Positions 1 through 9,530 of a DNA stretch of 54,372 nt are shown in pieces (position 1 is the stretch's first letter; every line of letters begins with the position of its first letter). The position numbers were made by a program, and so were the translations under genes. Below the pieces are notes generated by a model. It ran no database searches and had not been told where the DNA came from. It saw only the letters and a program-made list of their open reading frames with translations. Location: the NCBI GenBank assembly GCA_002503205.1, contig DARE01000074.1:1-54372 (forward strand), read 5' to 3'. The stretch comes from Thermoplasmatales archaeon UBA447. Lineage in GTDB: Archaea > Thermoplasmatota > Thermoplasmata > Thermoplasmatales > Thermoplasmataceae.

Positions 1-9
1 TGGTGGTTT

Positions 10-723
10 TTAGAAAATGTCGAATATATCATCGGCAGAATGGGTTCTTATTGTTTCCCAGATCGATCTTAGCTCATCCGGGGAATACAGGTAATCGTAC
101 CTGGCCATCCCCTGGCCTTTTCCTCCCCACATTGAGGCATTTCTGCCATGCAACCTCACATAATCCCAATTTTTCTTCACGATGATGTTTGTATCTATCC
201 TGAAATCCGGGCTGTCTGGAATAACAAATCCAGCATTTAGAGAGGCTGAAGTGCCTGATAGGCTTTCTTTTTCCATCAGACCAATGTTCCGGACCTCTAT
301 CCTTGGGTTTATCTCGCCTGTATCTGAATCCTGAAGCACAGAGAAAAGGTTTCTGAGCTCATTCTCACCATAGAATGGTGGAATCTGGAAGAGAGTCATC
401 CCCAAAATTCCGGCGTCCCTTAAAGGCCATATCAGGTCCTCCAGAAATTTATCCATCAAAAATAGTGCCTCTTCAGTCCCTCTTGAGATCGATTCATGAG
501 TGATTGTTCTTGGAGCCTTGACCGAAAACAGGAAACTTGTACCCGAGAACCTATTTATCCAGCTCCGAAGTAGCTTTTGAGATATATCCCCATAGAAAGA
601 AGAATTTAGTTCCACAGTGTTGAAAACAGAGGTGTAGTAGCCCAGCTTGTCTTTTGTTCCCTTCGGGTAAAATGGACCAACCCACTCTGGGTAGGACCAG
701 CCGGAACACCCTATGTGAATCAA
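10..723 (-). CDS. DUF72 (YecE-like) family protein
   Basis: This 237-residue protein has the features of the DUF72/YecE family: the N-terminal IHIGCSGWSY motif, a following FYP segment, the NTVELNSSFY motif around residues 35-44, and FLFSVKAPRTITH near residue 65, where the family has F-x-F-x-x-K. The length is normal for the family, which adopts a TIM-barrel fold and has no established reaction. The start is a TTG whose last bases overlap the TGA stop of the upstream acyl-CoA dehydrogenase gene (TTGA), so the two are probably translationally coupled. No functional link between the two genes is known to me. Family assignment is firm; function is unknown. Confidence 0.85.
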   Translation of the reverse strand: MIHIGCSGWSYPEWVGPFYPKGTKDKLGYYTSVFNTVELNSSFYGDISQKLLRSWINRFSGTSFLFSVKAPRTITHESISRGTEEALFLMDKFLEDLIWPLRDAGILGMTLFQIPPFYGENELRNLFSVLQDSDTGEINPRIEVRNIGLMEKESLSGTSASLNAGFVIPDSPDFRIDTNIIVKKNWDYVRLHGRNASMWGGKGQGMARYDYLYSPDELRSIWETIRTHSADDIFDIF

Positions 724-1865
724 TGATCCCTCAGAATGTCACGGGCAATTATTACCCTTTGAATCTGATTTGTGCCCTCGTAAATCTGTGTGATCTTTGC
801 ATCCCTCATATGCCTCTCAGCGTTCATGTCTGTTGTGTAACCATACCCGCCAAAAAGCTGAAGGGCATCGGTTGTTATCTGCATGGCCACGTCAGAGGCG
901 TAAAGTTTCGCCATTGATGAGATCCTTACAGAATCCTCATGCCTGTCCCACATTTCAGCAGCCCTGTATGTGAGGAGCCTTGCCGCTTCCAGCTTTGTGG
1001 ACATATCTGCAATCATGAACTGTATTCCCTGGAAATCTGCTATCCTTGTGTTGAATTGCTTTCTCTGCTTTATATAATCAAGGGCCTCATCCAGTGCGCA
1101 TTGAGCAATGCCAAGGGCCTGGGCTGCAATACCAATCCTGCCAGAATCCAGGGTTTCCATTACCACTTTGAAACCCTTATTTTTTTCACCAAGAAGATTG
1201 TGCTCCGGGACTGAGACATTGTCAAAGACCAGTTCTACCGTACTGCTTCCCCTTATTCCCATCTTATCGATATCCCTGCTTATTTTAAATCCGGGGGAGT
1301 CAGAATCAACGACAAATGTGCTGATTCCTTTGTGCCCCAGAGAGGGATCAGTTACAGCATCAACAACGAAGAATTTCGCAAGCCTTCCATTGGATATGAA
1401 TATCTTGCTCCCATTCAGAATATAGTGATCCCCTTTCTTTTCAGCTTTAGTTTTAATTGATGCTGCGTCACTTCCTGCACCCGCTTCTGTAAGCGCGAGG
1501 CCACCGATCTCGCCAGAAGCAACCCTTGGCAGATATCTCTTTTTAAGGTCCTCACTCCCGAACATCATAACGGGATCAGCAAATAGGGTGAGGGCGCCAT
1601 CCAGGACGAGTGCAGTGCTTGGGCATGCCATTGATAGTTCTTCTATAAGGCGTGTAAGGAAACTGAATGAAAGGCCTGCGCCCCCATATTCCCGAGGGAT
1701 GCAAGCTGCAAAAAGGCCAAGGTCCCTCATCCTCTTTATTATATTTTCAGGTACCCTCTTCTCACGATCTATCTGGGCTGCAAGCGGTTTGAGTTCGTCA
1801 TTGGCAAAACTTTTGACGTACTTAAGGACGGTCTCCTCATCCTCAGTAAGATTAATCCCTGCCAT
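720..1865 (-). CDS. Acyl-CoA dehydrogenase
   Basis: A 381-residue FAD-dependent acyl-CoA dehydrogenase that would introduce the alpha-beta double bond into an acyl-CoA thioester and pass electrons to an electron-transfer flavoprotein. The three family regions are present: a helical N-terminal domain, a central beta domain containing LTEAGAGSDAASIKT (FAD and substrate contacts), and a helical C-terminal domain ending with QLFGGYGYTTD and the YEGT motif. The catalytic-base glutamate of short- and medium-chain enzymes is residue 363 in YEGT. Length is typical. The gene is upstream of the DUF72 gene and overlaps it by four bases; the DUF3501 gene lies 45 bases upstream. Chain-length preference cannot be read from sequence alone. 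Confidence 0.93.
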   Translation of the reverse strand: MAGINLTEDEETVLKYVKSFANDELKPLAAQIDREKRVPENIIKRMRDLGLFAACIPREYGGAGLSFSFLTRLIEELSMACPSTALVLDGALTLFADPVMMFGSEDLKKRYLPRVASGEIGGLALTEAGAGSDAASIKTKAEKKGDHYILNGSKIFISNGRLAKFFVVDAVTDPSLGHKGISTFVVDSDSPGFKISRDIDKMGIRGSSTVELVFDNVSVPEHNLLGEKNKGFKVVMETLDSGRIGIAAQALGIAQCALDEALDYIKQRKQFNTRIADFQGIQFMIADMSTKLEAARLLTYRAAEMWDRHEDSVRISSMAKLYASDVAMQITTDALQLFGGYGYTTDMNAERHMRDAKITQIYEGTNQIQRVIIARDILRDH

Positions 1866-1910
1866 TGTTTGTGATTTGCTACAGGGATAAAAAAAATTGG
1901 GAGGAAGTAT

Positions 1911-2480
1911 TCAGAGCTCTTTCTTTAGAGACTGCAAAAGATCTCCGTCTATTCTGGCGGATTCCCTGTATCCTTCCTTACGGGTCTCAATGTATACATA
2001 GTGGGACTCCTTGAATTTCTCCTTCTGTGAACTGTTGAATCTGAACCTGAGATACTGGAGAGTGGACTCTAGCACATCGGTTGATCTGCCTTCCTCTGGA
2101 ATAGCTTTTACTTCTGAACCATCGAATGTAATGAAGACCGTTTTTTCTATCCCAGCAAGCTTTGGAAGCTCCCTCATAAGTGTATTTTCATCAGATATTT
2201 CAATGAACATTGAAACACTGAGCTCCCCCTCTGTCGGAAGGAGTTCACTGTATACGCTTATCAGGCGCTTAATCTCATCCTCATCATGAATGTTCTCAAT
2301 AAGGATCATTTCATTTATCTGGTTAAGAACTGTTTCTTTAGACTCAAAAAGAAAACTGAACGTCTTCGTGCTCAGTCTTCTGCTCTTCTTCAGGCTGATT
2401 ATCTTCCGGGTTTCCTCCTGTCTGTGCTTTTCATAAATTTCTGGGAGGAGGACTTCTTCCCTCCCGATTTTAGAGGCCAT
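1911..2480 (-). CDS. DUF3501 family protein
   Basis: This 189-residue soluble protein matches the DUF3501 pattern: a basic N-terminal segment (IISLKKSRRLSTKTFSFLFES) followed by a TVLNQINEMI helix, an LLPTEGELSVSMFIEI strand segment near residues 80-95, and a C-terminal YLRFRF strand near residue 143. The biochemical function of the family is not established. From memory, DUF3501 genes in bacteria and archaea are often found next to rubrerythrin, and here the rubrerythrin gene is the immediate upstream neighbour, 14 bases away on the same strand. That context suggests a role in peroxide or iron-related stress handling, which is inference. Family call good, function unknown. Confidence 0.82.
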   Translation of the reverse strand: MASKIGREEVLLPEIYEKHRQEETRKIISLKKSRRLSTKTFSFLFESKETVLNQINEMILIENIHDEDEIKRLISVYSELLPTEGELSVSMFIEISDENTLMRELPKLAGIEKTVFITFDGSEVKAIPEEGRSTDVLESTLQYLRFRFNSSQKEKFKESHYVYIETRKEGYRESARIDGDLLQSLKKEL

Positions 2481-2494
2481 AGGCTACCGCCATC

Positions 2495-2914
2495 TTATTT
2501 TGGAAGTGCCTTCAGAGTGTCCTCATACTTCTTAGCGTGTGACTTCTCTGCCTTTGAGAGTATCTCAAACCAGTGTGCGATATCATCAAACTGCTCTTCT
2601 CTGGCAACCTTTGCAAAACCAGGGTACATCTGGCTGTACTCATATGTTTCACCTGCAATTGCTGACTTTAGGTTCTGTTCTGTGGTCCCTATTGGCTCCC
2701 CTGTAACCGGGTCACCCACAGCTGCAAGGTACCTGAGATGGCCGAATGCATGGGCTGTTTCCCCATCTGCCGTTGACCTGAATATAGATGCTACTTCCTG
2801 TAGACCCTCTTCGTCTGCCTTCTGCGCGAAATAAAGATATCTCCTGTTTGCCTGAGCTTCGCCGGCAAATCCTGCCTTGAGATTTTCCAGAGTCTTGCTC
2901 TTATTTAGTTCCAT
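2495..2914 (-). CDS. Rubrerythrin, ferritin-like domain only
   Basis: A 139-residue rubrerythrin consisting solely of the four-helix diiron domain. The expected metal ligands are all visible: Glu19, Glu52 and His55 in the first helix pair, Glu89, Glu92, Glu123 and His126 in the second. The C-terminal rubredoxin iron site of classical rubrerythrins is absent, as in archaeal sulerythrin-type proteins, so an external electron donor is needed. The predicted activity is reduction of hydrogen peroxide to water in the cytoplasm. A GGTGA ribosome-binding site sits about six bases before the ATG and a TATA-like TTTTTTATACTT lies near 2942-2953. It is probably the first gene of an operon with the DUF3501 gene. 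Confidence 0.93.
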   Translation of the reverse strand: MELNKSKTLENLKAGFAGEAQANRRYLYFAQKADEEGLQEVASIFRSTADGETAHAFGHLRYLAAVGDPVTGEPIGTTEQNLKSAIAGETYEYSQMYPGFAKVAREEQFDDIAHWFEILSKAEKSHAKKYEDTLKALPK

Positions 2915-2979
2915 TTTTTCACCATTTCTAGATTACCAGTAAGTATAAAAAATTTTTAGGAGCAGGTATTTGTTGATAT

Positions 2980-4140
2980 TTATACTAATTTAGCCTTCCT
3001 CTGGGCAAGAAGAAATATTCCAAGATCAAGAGGGACTTCGGCTTCGCCACTCTTTATATTCTGGATTTCCCCGCCGAATCTTATGGTATAGCCAGATTCC
3101 ATGAAAACATTCACTGTTGAATCTGCCCATATTTTTGCCCTGCATTCCCTAAGTGGATCATAATGCCTCAATTCGTCAACATTCAGCGGAGTAACCACGA
3201 GACCTGTCTTTCCGTGAAGACTGCCGGGGAGTCTGATTAGTCTGTGGATATCTGTTGTGACGGGCTCATCTATCTCACACATGATTTCTTCCCGAACCTG
3301 GTTTATTATATGTGCCAGAACGAGTTTGTCCTGTTCGTCCATATACAGATACTTATCAGGGCCAGGCCTGCTGAAAACTGATAGCTTGCTTTCTGCTGAA
3401 GATCCCACCGCAGTTTTTCTCAATCTTGAAACGTATGGATTGACACGGCGACCATCCCCCAGAGCTTCCCTTAGAATGGAATTCTGCGATGTCTCTATGT
3501 CAGTAAAGACTTTACAGAACTCCCTGTCTATTTCCTGGCGCCAGGTTCCGGTTATCCCTGTGCCATCATTGATCATCCTCGGGAGCGAGGCTGAATCTAG
3601 CCCCTCCCCTCTTATATAGTTGGTTATTTCCCTTCGAGAGTCTGAGTTCAGATTGTAAATAGATTCACTCTTGACATGAATATGATAACCCCTCCCCCCA
3701 GAAAATGTTACAAGTATGGATTCAGGGTCCATTCCTATGTCACTTAGAAGAAATCTTTCAAGAAGTCTGAGGGTATGTTCTCTGACAACATCAAGTATCT
3801 GGTCATACCTGGGATTTCCTGGTACCTTGATATGATCGGCGTCCAGATCGAATATAAGCTCAGCACCCATCCATTCCTTTTCAGCCATGATCCTCTCTTC
3901 TGGCTTTCTGTAGTAAGCTGTTGAATAATACAGGTGACGGGGCACTGTTCTTGCACCGAACCCCTTCAGATCTTTCATACCCATCACAGAACGGTGGCGT
4001 ATCATGGTCCCCATAAAGGGTATAAATCCTATCTCCCTCTGATGGATTAGATCCACAGGATCGGGAGACCATGATCTGTAATAGTCCCTGAAAGCATTTC
4101 GTATGAATATCTCGGGATTTTGCTCTCTGATCAACACCAC
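2980..4140 (-). CDS. priS: DNA primase small (catalytic) subunit PriS
   Basis: The 386-residue catalytic subunit of the archaeal/eukaryal-type primase, which makes primers for DNA replication together with PriL (encoded about 40 kb away in this window). The metal-binding aspartates are Asp98 and Asp100 in FDLDADH, the nucleotide-binding SGGRGYHIHV motif begins at Ser147, and the third acidic site is Asp297 in TTDIHRLIRLPGSLHGKTG. Length is normal. The start is GTG (4140), and the gene is divergent from the S53 protease gene, whose real start lies about 45 bases away. Nothing in the sequence suggests loss of activity. Assignment is secure. Confidence 0.96.
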   Translation of the reverse strand: MVLIREQNPEIFIRNAFRDYYRSWSPDPVDLIHQREIGFIPFMGTMIRHRSVMGMKDLKGFGARTVPRHLYYSTAYYRKPEERIMAEKEWMGAELIFDLDADHIKVPGNPRYDQILDVVREHTLRLLERFLLSDIGMDPESILVTFSGGRGYHIHVKSESIYNLNSDSRREITNYIRGEGLDSASLPRMINDGTGITGTWRQEIDREFCKVFTDIETSQNSILREALGDGRRVNPYVSRLRKTAVGSSAESKLSVFSRPGPDKYLYMDEQDKLVLAHIINQVREEIMCEIDEPVTTDIHRLIRLPGSLHGKTGLVVTPLNVDELRHYDPLRECRAKIWADSTVNVFMESGYTIRFGGEIQNIKSGEAEVPLDLGIFLLAQRKAKLV

Positions 4141-4185
4141 TCAATAGGAGAATATATTAATAGGGTTTCTCATTGTGCACGGAAT

Positions 4186-7100
4186 ATGCAGATCAATAGA
4201 ATTCTGCTTTTGTTAATCACAGTTATTTTGGCAGTAATTCTTTTCTCGTCTGCATTTTCTTCTACCATTTCTCCTGGCAGCCTTGAGATTACAGTAAATA
4301 ATGACACAACAGCACCAGTGAGCTTTCAAAATCAGACCCAGTTTACTGTGCTTTTGAGCCCAGAACCAGATAGCCTTGCTATTTTGAATGAGAAGATCCA
4401 GAAATATACCGGTACAATCAGTTCAGATAGTGGGCTACTGAATTTCAGAGTTGCAGATAGGTATTTCAACAGTGTGAACGAAGCCCTTTCTGAATTAAAG
4501 GGCGGAGTGGTATCTGACTATTTTTCTGTCAATGAGTCACAGCCAGTTTTGACAGATCTGCTTTACAGCAATGTGACTCCCTATCAGATAGCACCATTTG
4601 CATACACGCCTTCACTGATAGCGAGCGCATATAATTTTACCCAGGCATATGCCAATAATGACTATGGCCAGGGAATAACCATAGGTATAGTGGACGCGTA
4701 CGGGGACCCAAATATCCAGTATGATCTGAATGCATTCGACCACATGAATGACCTCCCTCCGATCAACCTGAGCATCTATTACCCATCAGGTAAACCCCTT
4801 AGCGTGAGCAGGCAATGGGCAATTGAGACTTCCACAGATGTTGAGTGGGCACATGCTATGGCTCCTCAGGCCAGCATTAAACTCTTCGTAGTTCCAAATG
4901 ATGGCCTCACGGCACTGATGAACGCAACTTCCATGGTGATAAGCCATAACCTTGCCAATGTAATTTCGTTAAGCTGGGGAGTGCCCGAAAGCAGCATCTC
5001 ATCAGCGGAGATTGCAACCTATTCTGAAATGATTCAGCAGGCTCAGTTCAGAGGGATATCAGTTGTTGCAGCAAGCGGTGATCAGGGGGCACTAGACGGC
5101 ACGACAACGCCAACTGTTAATTTTCCGGCATCCGACCCATATATACTATCTGTAGGAGGTACTTCTCTCTCATTTCTAAATAAGAACGCCGTTATACAGG
5201 AGGGTTGGGGCGGAAACATAAGCGGAAAGACTTACGGCAGTGGAGGCGGTTTCAGTAAGTATTTTTCAAAACCATCCTACCAGGATGGAATAAAGAACAT
5301 AACAAATATGAGAGGTGTGCCGGATGTTGCAATGGATGCTGACAACTATACGGGAGTTCAGGTAATTACCGGAGGAGGGCAGTACAGAATTGGAGGCACA
5401 AGTATTGGGACTCCCATATGGTCTGCAGTGATTGCCCTGATGGACAGTGCAGACAATACGACAATAGGATCTCCAGATCCCCTTTTCTATCAAATCTATC
5501 ATTCCAATTATTATAATATGTCATTCACACAGGTTTACTATGGTTCCAATGGATATTATTCGAACTCAGCTGGCTGGAATCCTGTAACAGGACTTGGTAC
5601 GCCGAATGTCTGGCAGCTAATATTAAGTTCGGAGAAATTTCTCGCACCTTACGGGGCCAGACTTCAATTTAACCCATCGAGCTATAATTTCAGCGGACTG
5701 GAAAGTAGCCTTTCCTTGAGCGGAAGATTGTCAGATTCCATCATGGCTAATTCCTCATTTACCAATTCATCAGACCTCTTTTATGTTTCCCTGTATGCGG
5801 ATAAAGAACAGTTCATTGAATCTGGCATTTTAATTCATAACGATACCTACAGATCGATTCTTTATTTGAGGAATTATGGGCTGAACAAAACCGAATACGG
5901 CCCTGTATTGAGCATTCCTGAGCCCATGGTATTCAGCCTCAGTCTCAATGAGAACGGGACCTTGATAAGCTCATCCTCAGGCGGAACTAATTTGGCCATG
6001 GCTGCCTTTTTGAATTTCTCAGGTATGGCCCTTCCAAATGTCGGAGAAAGCATTCTTGGCGGGAAGGACAATTCATCCTTCATATACAATGGGACATTCT
6101 CAAACACCTATGCAATATTAGGGAACAGATCAATAAGCCTCGAACCCGAATACCTGCAGAGATATTCAAGCGTGGAAAGCGGATTCAGCAACATTTCTGT
6201 ATCCGGCTCAAACGGAAACTACACATTTTACAGAGGGCTTTCCCGTGCATACTCTCCGAGCACATCTAAAACTCAGCCGTTGATTCTGTTCAATGAAAGT
6301 TTCTCATATCCTTCTATTGTTTCATTATCACTCACCACGAACAACTCAAATATTAAATGGCTGGTTAATGGGACAGCATTGAATTCAGGGAGGAATTACT
6401 TCGATTCAACTGGAGGTTCCTATGCTGTGGAGGCAGCATATCCAGCTAATGATACTGCAATCGCCTACAGAGAAATAACTGTGCCACGGCTGAGAGAGTC
6501 TGAACTCAATGTCAGCTCAACTGTCAGCTATCTGCCAGCGGTGGCATATTCAGCTGTAATAGACAATGGAATCATTTACTCAGGGAAAACGGGCACTGAT
6601 CAGAAGATCGTTCTAACAAATGGCACAGATTCAATTTCCCTATCCTCCAAAGGGTTCAACACTACTGGAATGACTGTTAATGCTGCCCCATACCTTAATC
6701 TCTCACTTGAACCAATGAAGGTTAATTTTGAATTTTTTGTTTTCCAGCCAAATTCTACAGTAACTGTTGATGGGACTTCACTGGAAGGGGTAAATGGGAC
6801 TTATGGGCCCTATCAGGATTATATCAAAAGGCCTGTTAGTGTAACTGTCTCTTCCAAAGGGTTCAACAATTACAGTATATCATTAAACCCTGAACCTGGA
6901 ACAAATTACAGAGAGACTGTGGTTCTTGAACCTCTGAATTCATCTCTGATTAAGGTTTCAGGATATCTGATTGACAATGTATTTGGATTTGATATTTCAG
7001 GAGGCAGGATATACTCTGGCAATGATCTGCTAGCCTACGCCAATTCGACAGGGTATTTTGTTTTCTATTCTTCTCCCGGGGACCTGAGCATAAACGTAAC

Positions 7101-7593
7101 ATCACCACTTTACGAGAAATACAGCGGAATGACAGACATAACAAGTTCAATGTCTCCCATGAAGATCTATCTCACACCACTTGATATCAGCATATCCTCG
7201 AGGGTCATCCTTTCATTGGGAAGGTATTTTCCATTTCTCTTTTATTTTTCATACATCTCATGGACAAGATATACAGGCTCGGACTTTTCCCATTACGAAA
7301 TATACATTTCAGGGAATCCACAGTTTTCAAACAGCAGGGGAATCACTCTTGGCAAACAGTCAAGCAGTTATACATTCCTGACCGGAATAACGCCATTTCA
7401 CACGACCTATGTGATCCTGGAGCTCTATCTCAATAATTCCCAGCAATACACAACACAGAGTGTAAAAATATCATATTCAAACCCTTATTTCGTAGCGGCA
7501 AATATCGCAATCACTGGTGGATTGGTATTCTATGTGGCACTTATGATTGATTATCTTTATCTCAAGAGAAAGAGAAATAGAATGGAGGAATAA
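4186..7593 (+). CDS. Membrane-anchored S53 (sedolisin/kumamolisin-type) protease
   Basis: A secreted acid peptidase of about 1135 residues. It opens with a hydrophobic signal segment (residues 1-25), then a pro-kumamolisin-type activation domain, then the S53 catalytic domain beginning near YTPSLIASAY. The catalytic residues are visible: Glu214 and Asp218 in ETSTDVEW, the oxyanion Asp299 in AASGDQGA, and Ser406 in GGTSIGTPIWSA; the calcium-site motif GWNPVTGLGTPN follows. The last about 600 residues are serine-, threonine- and asparagine-rich beta repeats, and a final membrane helix with a basic tail (KRKRNR) anchors it outside. The longer ATG at 4120 is unlikely: the ATG at 4186 has a TATA-like box at 4152-4160 and starts directly with the signal peptide. 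Expected to digest external protein at low pH. Confidence 0.92.
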   Translation: MQINRILLLLITVILAVILFSSAFSSTISPGSLEITVNNDTTAPVSFQNQTQFTVLLSPEPDSLAILNEKIQKYTGTISSDSGLLNFRVADRYFNSVNEALSELKGGVVSDYFSVNESQPVLTDLLYSNVTPYQIAPFAYTPSLIASAYNFTQAYANNDYGQGITIGIVDAYGDPNIQYDLNAFDHMNDLPPINLSIYYPSGKPLSVSRQWAIETSTDVEWAHAMAPQASIKLFVVPNDGLTALMNATSMVISHNLANVISLSWGVPESSISSAEIATYSEMIQQAQFRGISVVAASGDQGALDGTTTPTVNFPASDPYILSVGGTSLSFLNKNAVIQEGWGGNISGKTYGSGGGFSKYFSKPSYQDGIKNITNMRGVPDVAMDADNYTGVQVITGGGQYRIGGTSIGTPIWSAVIALMDSADNTTIGSPDPLFYQIYHSNYYNMSFTQVYYGSNGYYSNSAGWNPVTGLGTPNVWQLILSSEKFLAPYGARLQFNPSSYNFSGLESSLSLSGRLSDSIMANSSFTNSSDLFYVSLYADKEQFIESGILIHNDTYRSILYLRNYGLNKTEYGPVLSIPEPMVFSLSLNENGTLISSSSGGTNLAMAAFLNFSGMALPNVGESILGGKDNSSFIYNGTFSNTYAILGNRSISLEPEYLQRYSSVESGFSNISVSGSNGNYTFYRGLSRAYSPSTSKTQPLILFNESFSYPSIVSLSLTTNNSNIKWLVNGTALNSGRNYFDSTGGSYAVEAAYPANDTAIAYREITVPRLRESELNVSSTVSYLPAVAYSAVIDNGIIYSGKTGTDQKIVLTNGTDSISLSSKGFNTTGMTVNAAPYLNLSLEPMKVNFEFFVFQPNSTVTVDGTSLEGVNGTYGPYQDYIKRPVSVTVSSKGFNNYSISLNPEPGTNYRETVVLEPLNSSLIKVSGYLIDNVFGFDISGGRIYSGNDLLAYANSTGYFVFYSSPGDLSINVTSPLYEKYSGMTDITSSMSPMKIYLTPLDISISSRVILSLGRYFPFLFYFSYISWTRYTGSDFSHYEIYISGNPQFSNSRGITLGKQSSSYTFLTGITPFHTTYVILELYLNNSQQYTTQSVKISYSNPYFVAANIAITGGLVFYVALMIDYLYLKRKRNRMEE

Positions 7594-7600
7594 TTTCCTT

Positions 7601-8644
7601 TCAAAGTTCACCCATAACAATCTCCCTGGCCGTAGACATATTTTTCAGCTTCTTGAAACCTATTTCTCTGGATCTTGTCCGGAGCCCGCAGTCAGGATTG
7701 AGCCTTACAAGTTCCGGATTCTCAACATATCTCAACGCCTCCCTTATGCGGTCTGCTATAAGTTCAACGCTTTCCACTGTATCGATATGCACATCAGTAA
7801 CACCAACCCCAAGGAATTTCGGGACATTAAGGGATTCATTAATCTGACTGAAATAGCTTAAATCTGAGAAACCAGGCCTGGCTGATACACCTGTTCCCAG
7901 TTGAAGGATATCCCGGTTGGAATACTCAAGGTTCAGACCATCCAGATGCAGATCAGGTAGCCGGTCATACAGCACTCTATAATCCTTGCTGTAACAGACA
8001 TGTATGGACGTTTCAAGTCCTGCAATGCCCTGCACAGACCTGTTAACCGACTCTATAACTATGTCCATTTCAGAAGGGTGAGTTGTGGCGGCCGGTTCAT
8101 CTATCTGGACCTGCATAATTTCATTCCCCCTGTATTTCTTCCATATTCCCTGTATGTTTTCAATTTCTCCCCTTATAAGGTCAGCAAAGGCGTTTGCAAG
8201 TTCCAGCCTTGACCCGTAATGGTCATTGAAAGACCAGTCTGCCATAGTATATGGGCCAGTTACTGGTATCTTAAGAGGAGCATCAGTATGGTTGAGTATG
8301 AACTCAAGTTCCTCTGAATGAGGTGACTCCATAAGTGAGATCTCTCCGGACACGCTCCCCTTATTGTAGTACCTGTTGTCGAATGACCTCACCTTTCCAT
8401 GAAATTCGATATTTTTTATTTTCCTTGCAAGATATTCATACATTTCCCATCTGAACATTTCTCCTGCTATTCCATGGTTAATCATCCCACTGTCTGAAAA
8501 TAACTTGAGAGTTTCCAGTGAGGCTTTTCCTGCTACATCTTTAAATTCAGGTTTGCCTTCAATTTTGTGAAATGTTCTGCTCAGATACTCGGGCTTTCTG
8601 AAACTTCCTATTTCCTGTGTTACAAGTATATTTTTATCTGACAT
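7601..8644 (-). CDS. Core methionine synthase (MetE C-terminal domain type)
   Basis: A 347-residue protein equivalent to the catalytic C-terminal half of cobalamin-independent methionine synthase, which methylates homocysteine. The zinc ligands are in place: His215 and Cys217 (HVC), Glu240 (NLEYSN) and Cys319 (LNPDCG); the substrate segment QIDEPA is at 180-185. The folate-binding N-terminal half is absent, as in the folate-independent core methionine synthases described in archaea and some bacteria (Mes families), so the methyl donor is uncertain. The gene overlaps the upstream MetE-N-like gene by 11 bases and is the third gene of an operon starting with MetF. Its stop lies seven bases from that of the convergent protease gene. 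Confidence 0.9.
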   Translation of the reverse strand: MSDKNILVTQEIGSFRKPEYLSRTFHKIEGKPEFKDVAGKASLETLKLFSDSGMINHGIAGEMFRWEMYEYLARKIKNIEFHGKVRSFDNRYYNKGSVSGEISLMESPHSEELEFILNHTDAPLKIPVTGPYTMADWSFNDHYGSRLELANAFADLIRGEIENIQGIWKKYRGNEIMQVQIDEPAATTHPSEMDIVIESVNRSVQGIAGLETSIHVCYSKDYRVLYDRLPDLHLDGLNLEYSNRDILQLGTGVSARPGFSDLSYFSQINESLNVPKFLGVGVTDVHIDTVESVELIADRIREALRYVENPELVRLNPDCGLRTRSREIGFKKLKNMSTAREIVMGEL

Positions 8645-9530
8645 TGGAACAACCCCCCAGCACTCTGACCTTCTTATCGGCTATTACCCTGGGCAGAAAA
8701 TCAAGGTAGTCATTTGAAGTCAAAATTGTATCTTCACCGATATCCTCGACCTGTTCCAGGATCTTTTGCCTGTTCTCTACACTTGTAGAATGTGCATCTA
8801 TTACTGAAACGCCCCTGAGTTGAGAGTAATGCAAGGAGAGGTCATGTGGATTCTCTGATGATTCTATTAGGGAATAGAATTTTCCCGATATAGAGGACAG
8901 GTTGTCCTTCATGGGCGGTTTGCTGAAAAATATTACAGTCTTTGAAGGTTCCGTGACTTCCTTGTAAATTGAATAATCAAATTGACCCGGATCTGAACTC
9001 TCAAAGACAAAAAGTTTCTTCTTTCCTGTTAATTTCAGGATATCCCTGTAAACTGGCACCATCTTTTCCGTAAATTCCTCCTGCTTCATGCCCGCTGTTT
9101 CGGACATAGCGTAGAATGTCATTAACCCTGGCAGGAAGGACCATTCTGAATTTCCATAATAAAGAGGAAGAGGAAGACCATCTTTTGTCTCTCCCTTATT
9201 AGAAAGGGCATCATTCACTGAAAGATCGTTTCCCACTACAGGAATACGGTAGAATGTGTTTGTTTCATGGTATCTTGTCAGCGGGCCAAGTTCTATCCCC
9301 CTTATCAGTGAACTCAATGGCCTGAAAATGTCGTACCAGTTGAATAGTGGTGAGGCCCAGTGTTCAATCCCGGATTCTGACCATTCATTCTCCACATTAT
9401 CTGTTTCCTGCCTCAAATTGTCAACAAGATCGGAGGTGCTGAGAATGTGTCTTTCCCATCTTCCGATCCTTATTCTCAATTTCTCGCTTTTTGGATAAAT
9501 TCCATACAAGATTGTCTCTATTCTCTTCAT
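8634..9530 (-). CDS. MetE N-terminal-domain-like protein (non-catalytic half)
   Basis: A 298-residue protein related in length and position to the N-terminal barrel of MetE. Features include an N-terminal IYPKSEKLRIRIGRWERH segment, a central block with SEWSFLPGLMTFYA, and SVIDAHSTSVENRQ near residue 240, comparable to MetE/UROD-fold strands. There is no zinc-binding H-x-C pair, so it should not carry the methyl-transfer centre itself. Its ATG directly follows the MetF stop codon (TGA then ATG), and its end overlaps the core synthase gene by 11 bases. I infer that it binds the pterin methyl donor, or docks MetF, for the separate core synthase. Function by context; moderate confidence. Confidence 0.7.
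   Translation of the reverse strand: MKRIETILYGIYPKSEKLRIRIGRWERHILSTSDLVDNLRQETDNVENEWSESGIEHWASPLFNWYDIFRPLSSLIRGIELGPLTRYHETNTFYRIPVVGNDLSVNDALSNKGETKDGLPLPLYYGNSEWSFLPGLMTFYAMSETAGMKQEEFTEKMVPVYRDILKLTGKKKLFVFESSDPGQFDYSIYKEVTEPSKTVIFFSKPPMKDNLSSISGKFYSLIESSENPHDLSLHYSQLRGVSVIDAHSTSVENRQKILEQVEDIGEDTILTSNDYLDFLPRVIADKKVRVLGGCSNVR

Noticed and set aside
2286..2834. 182-codon plus-strand frame across two minus-strand genes
   Set aside because: It is antisense to the DUF3501 and rubrerythrin genes, both of which have full family motifs.
4120..4185. Longer N-terminus for the S53 protease
   Set aside because: The added 22 residues are polar and precede the signal peptide, they overlap the PriS start, and the TATA-like box lies inside them.
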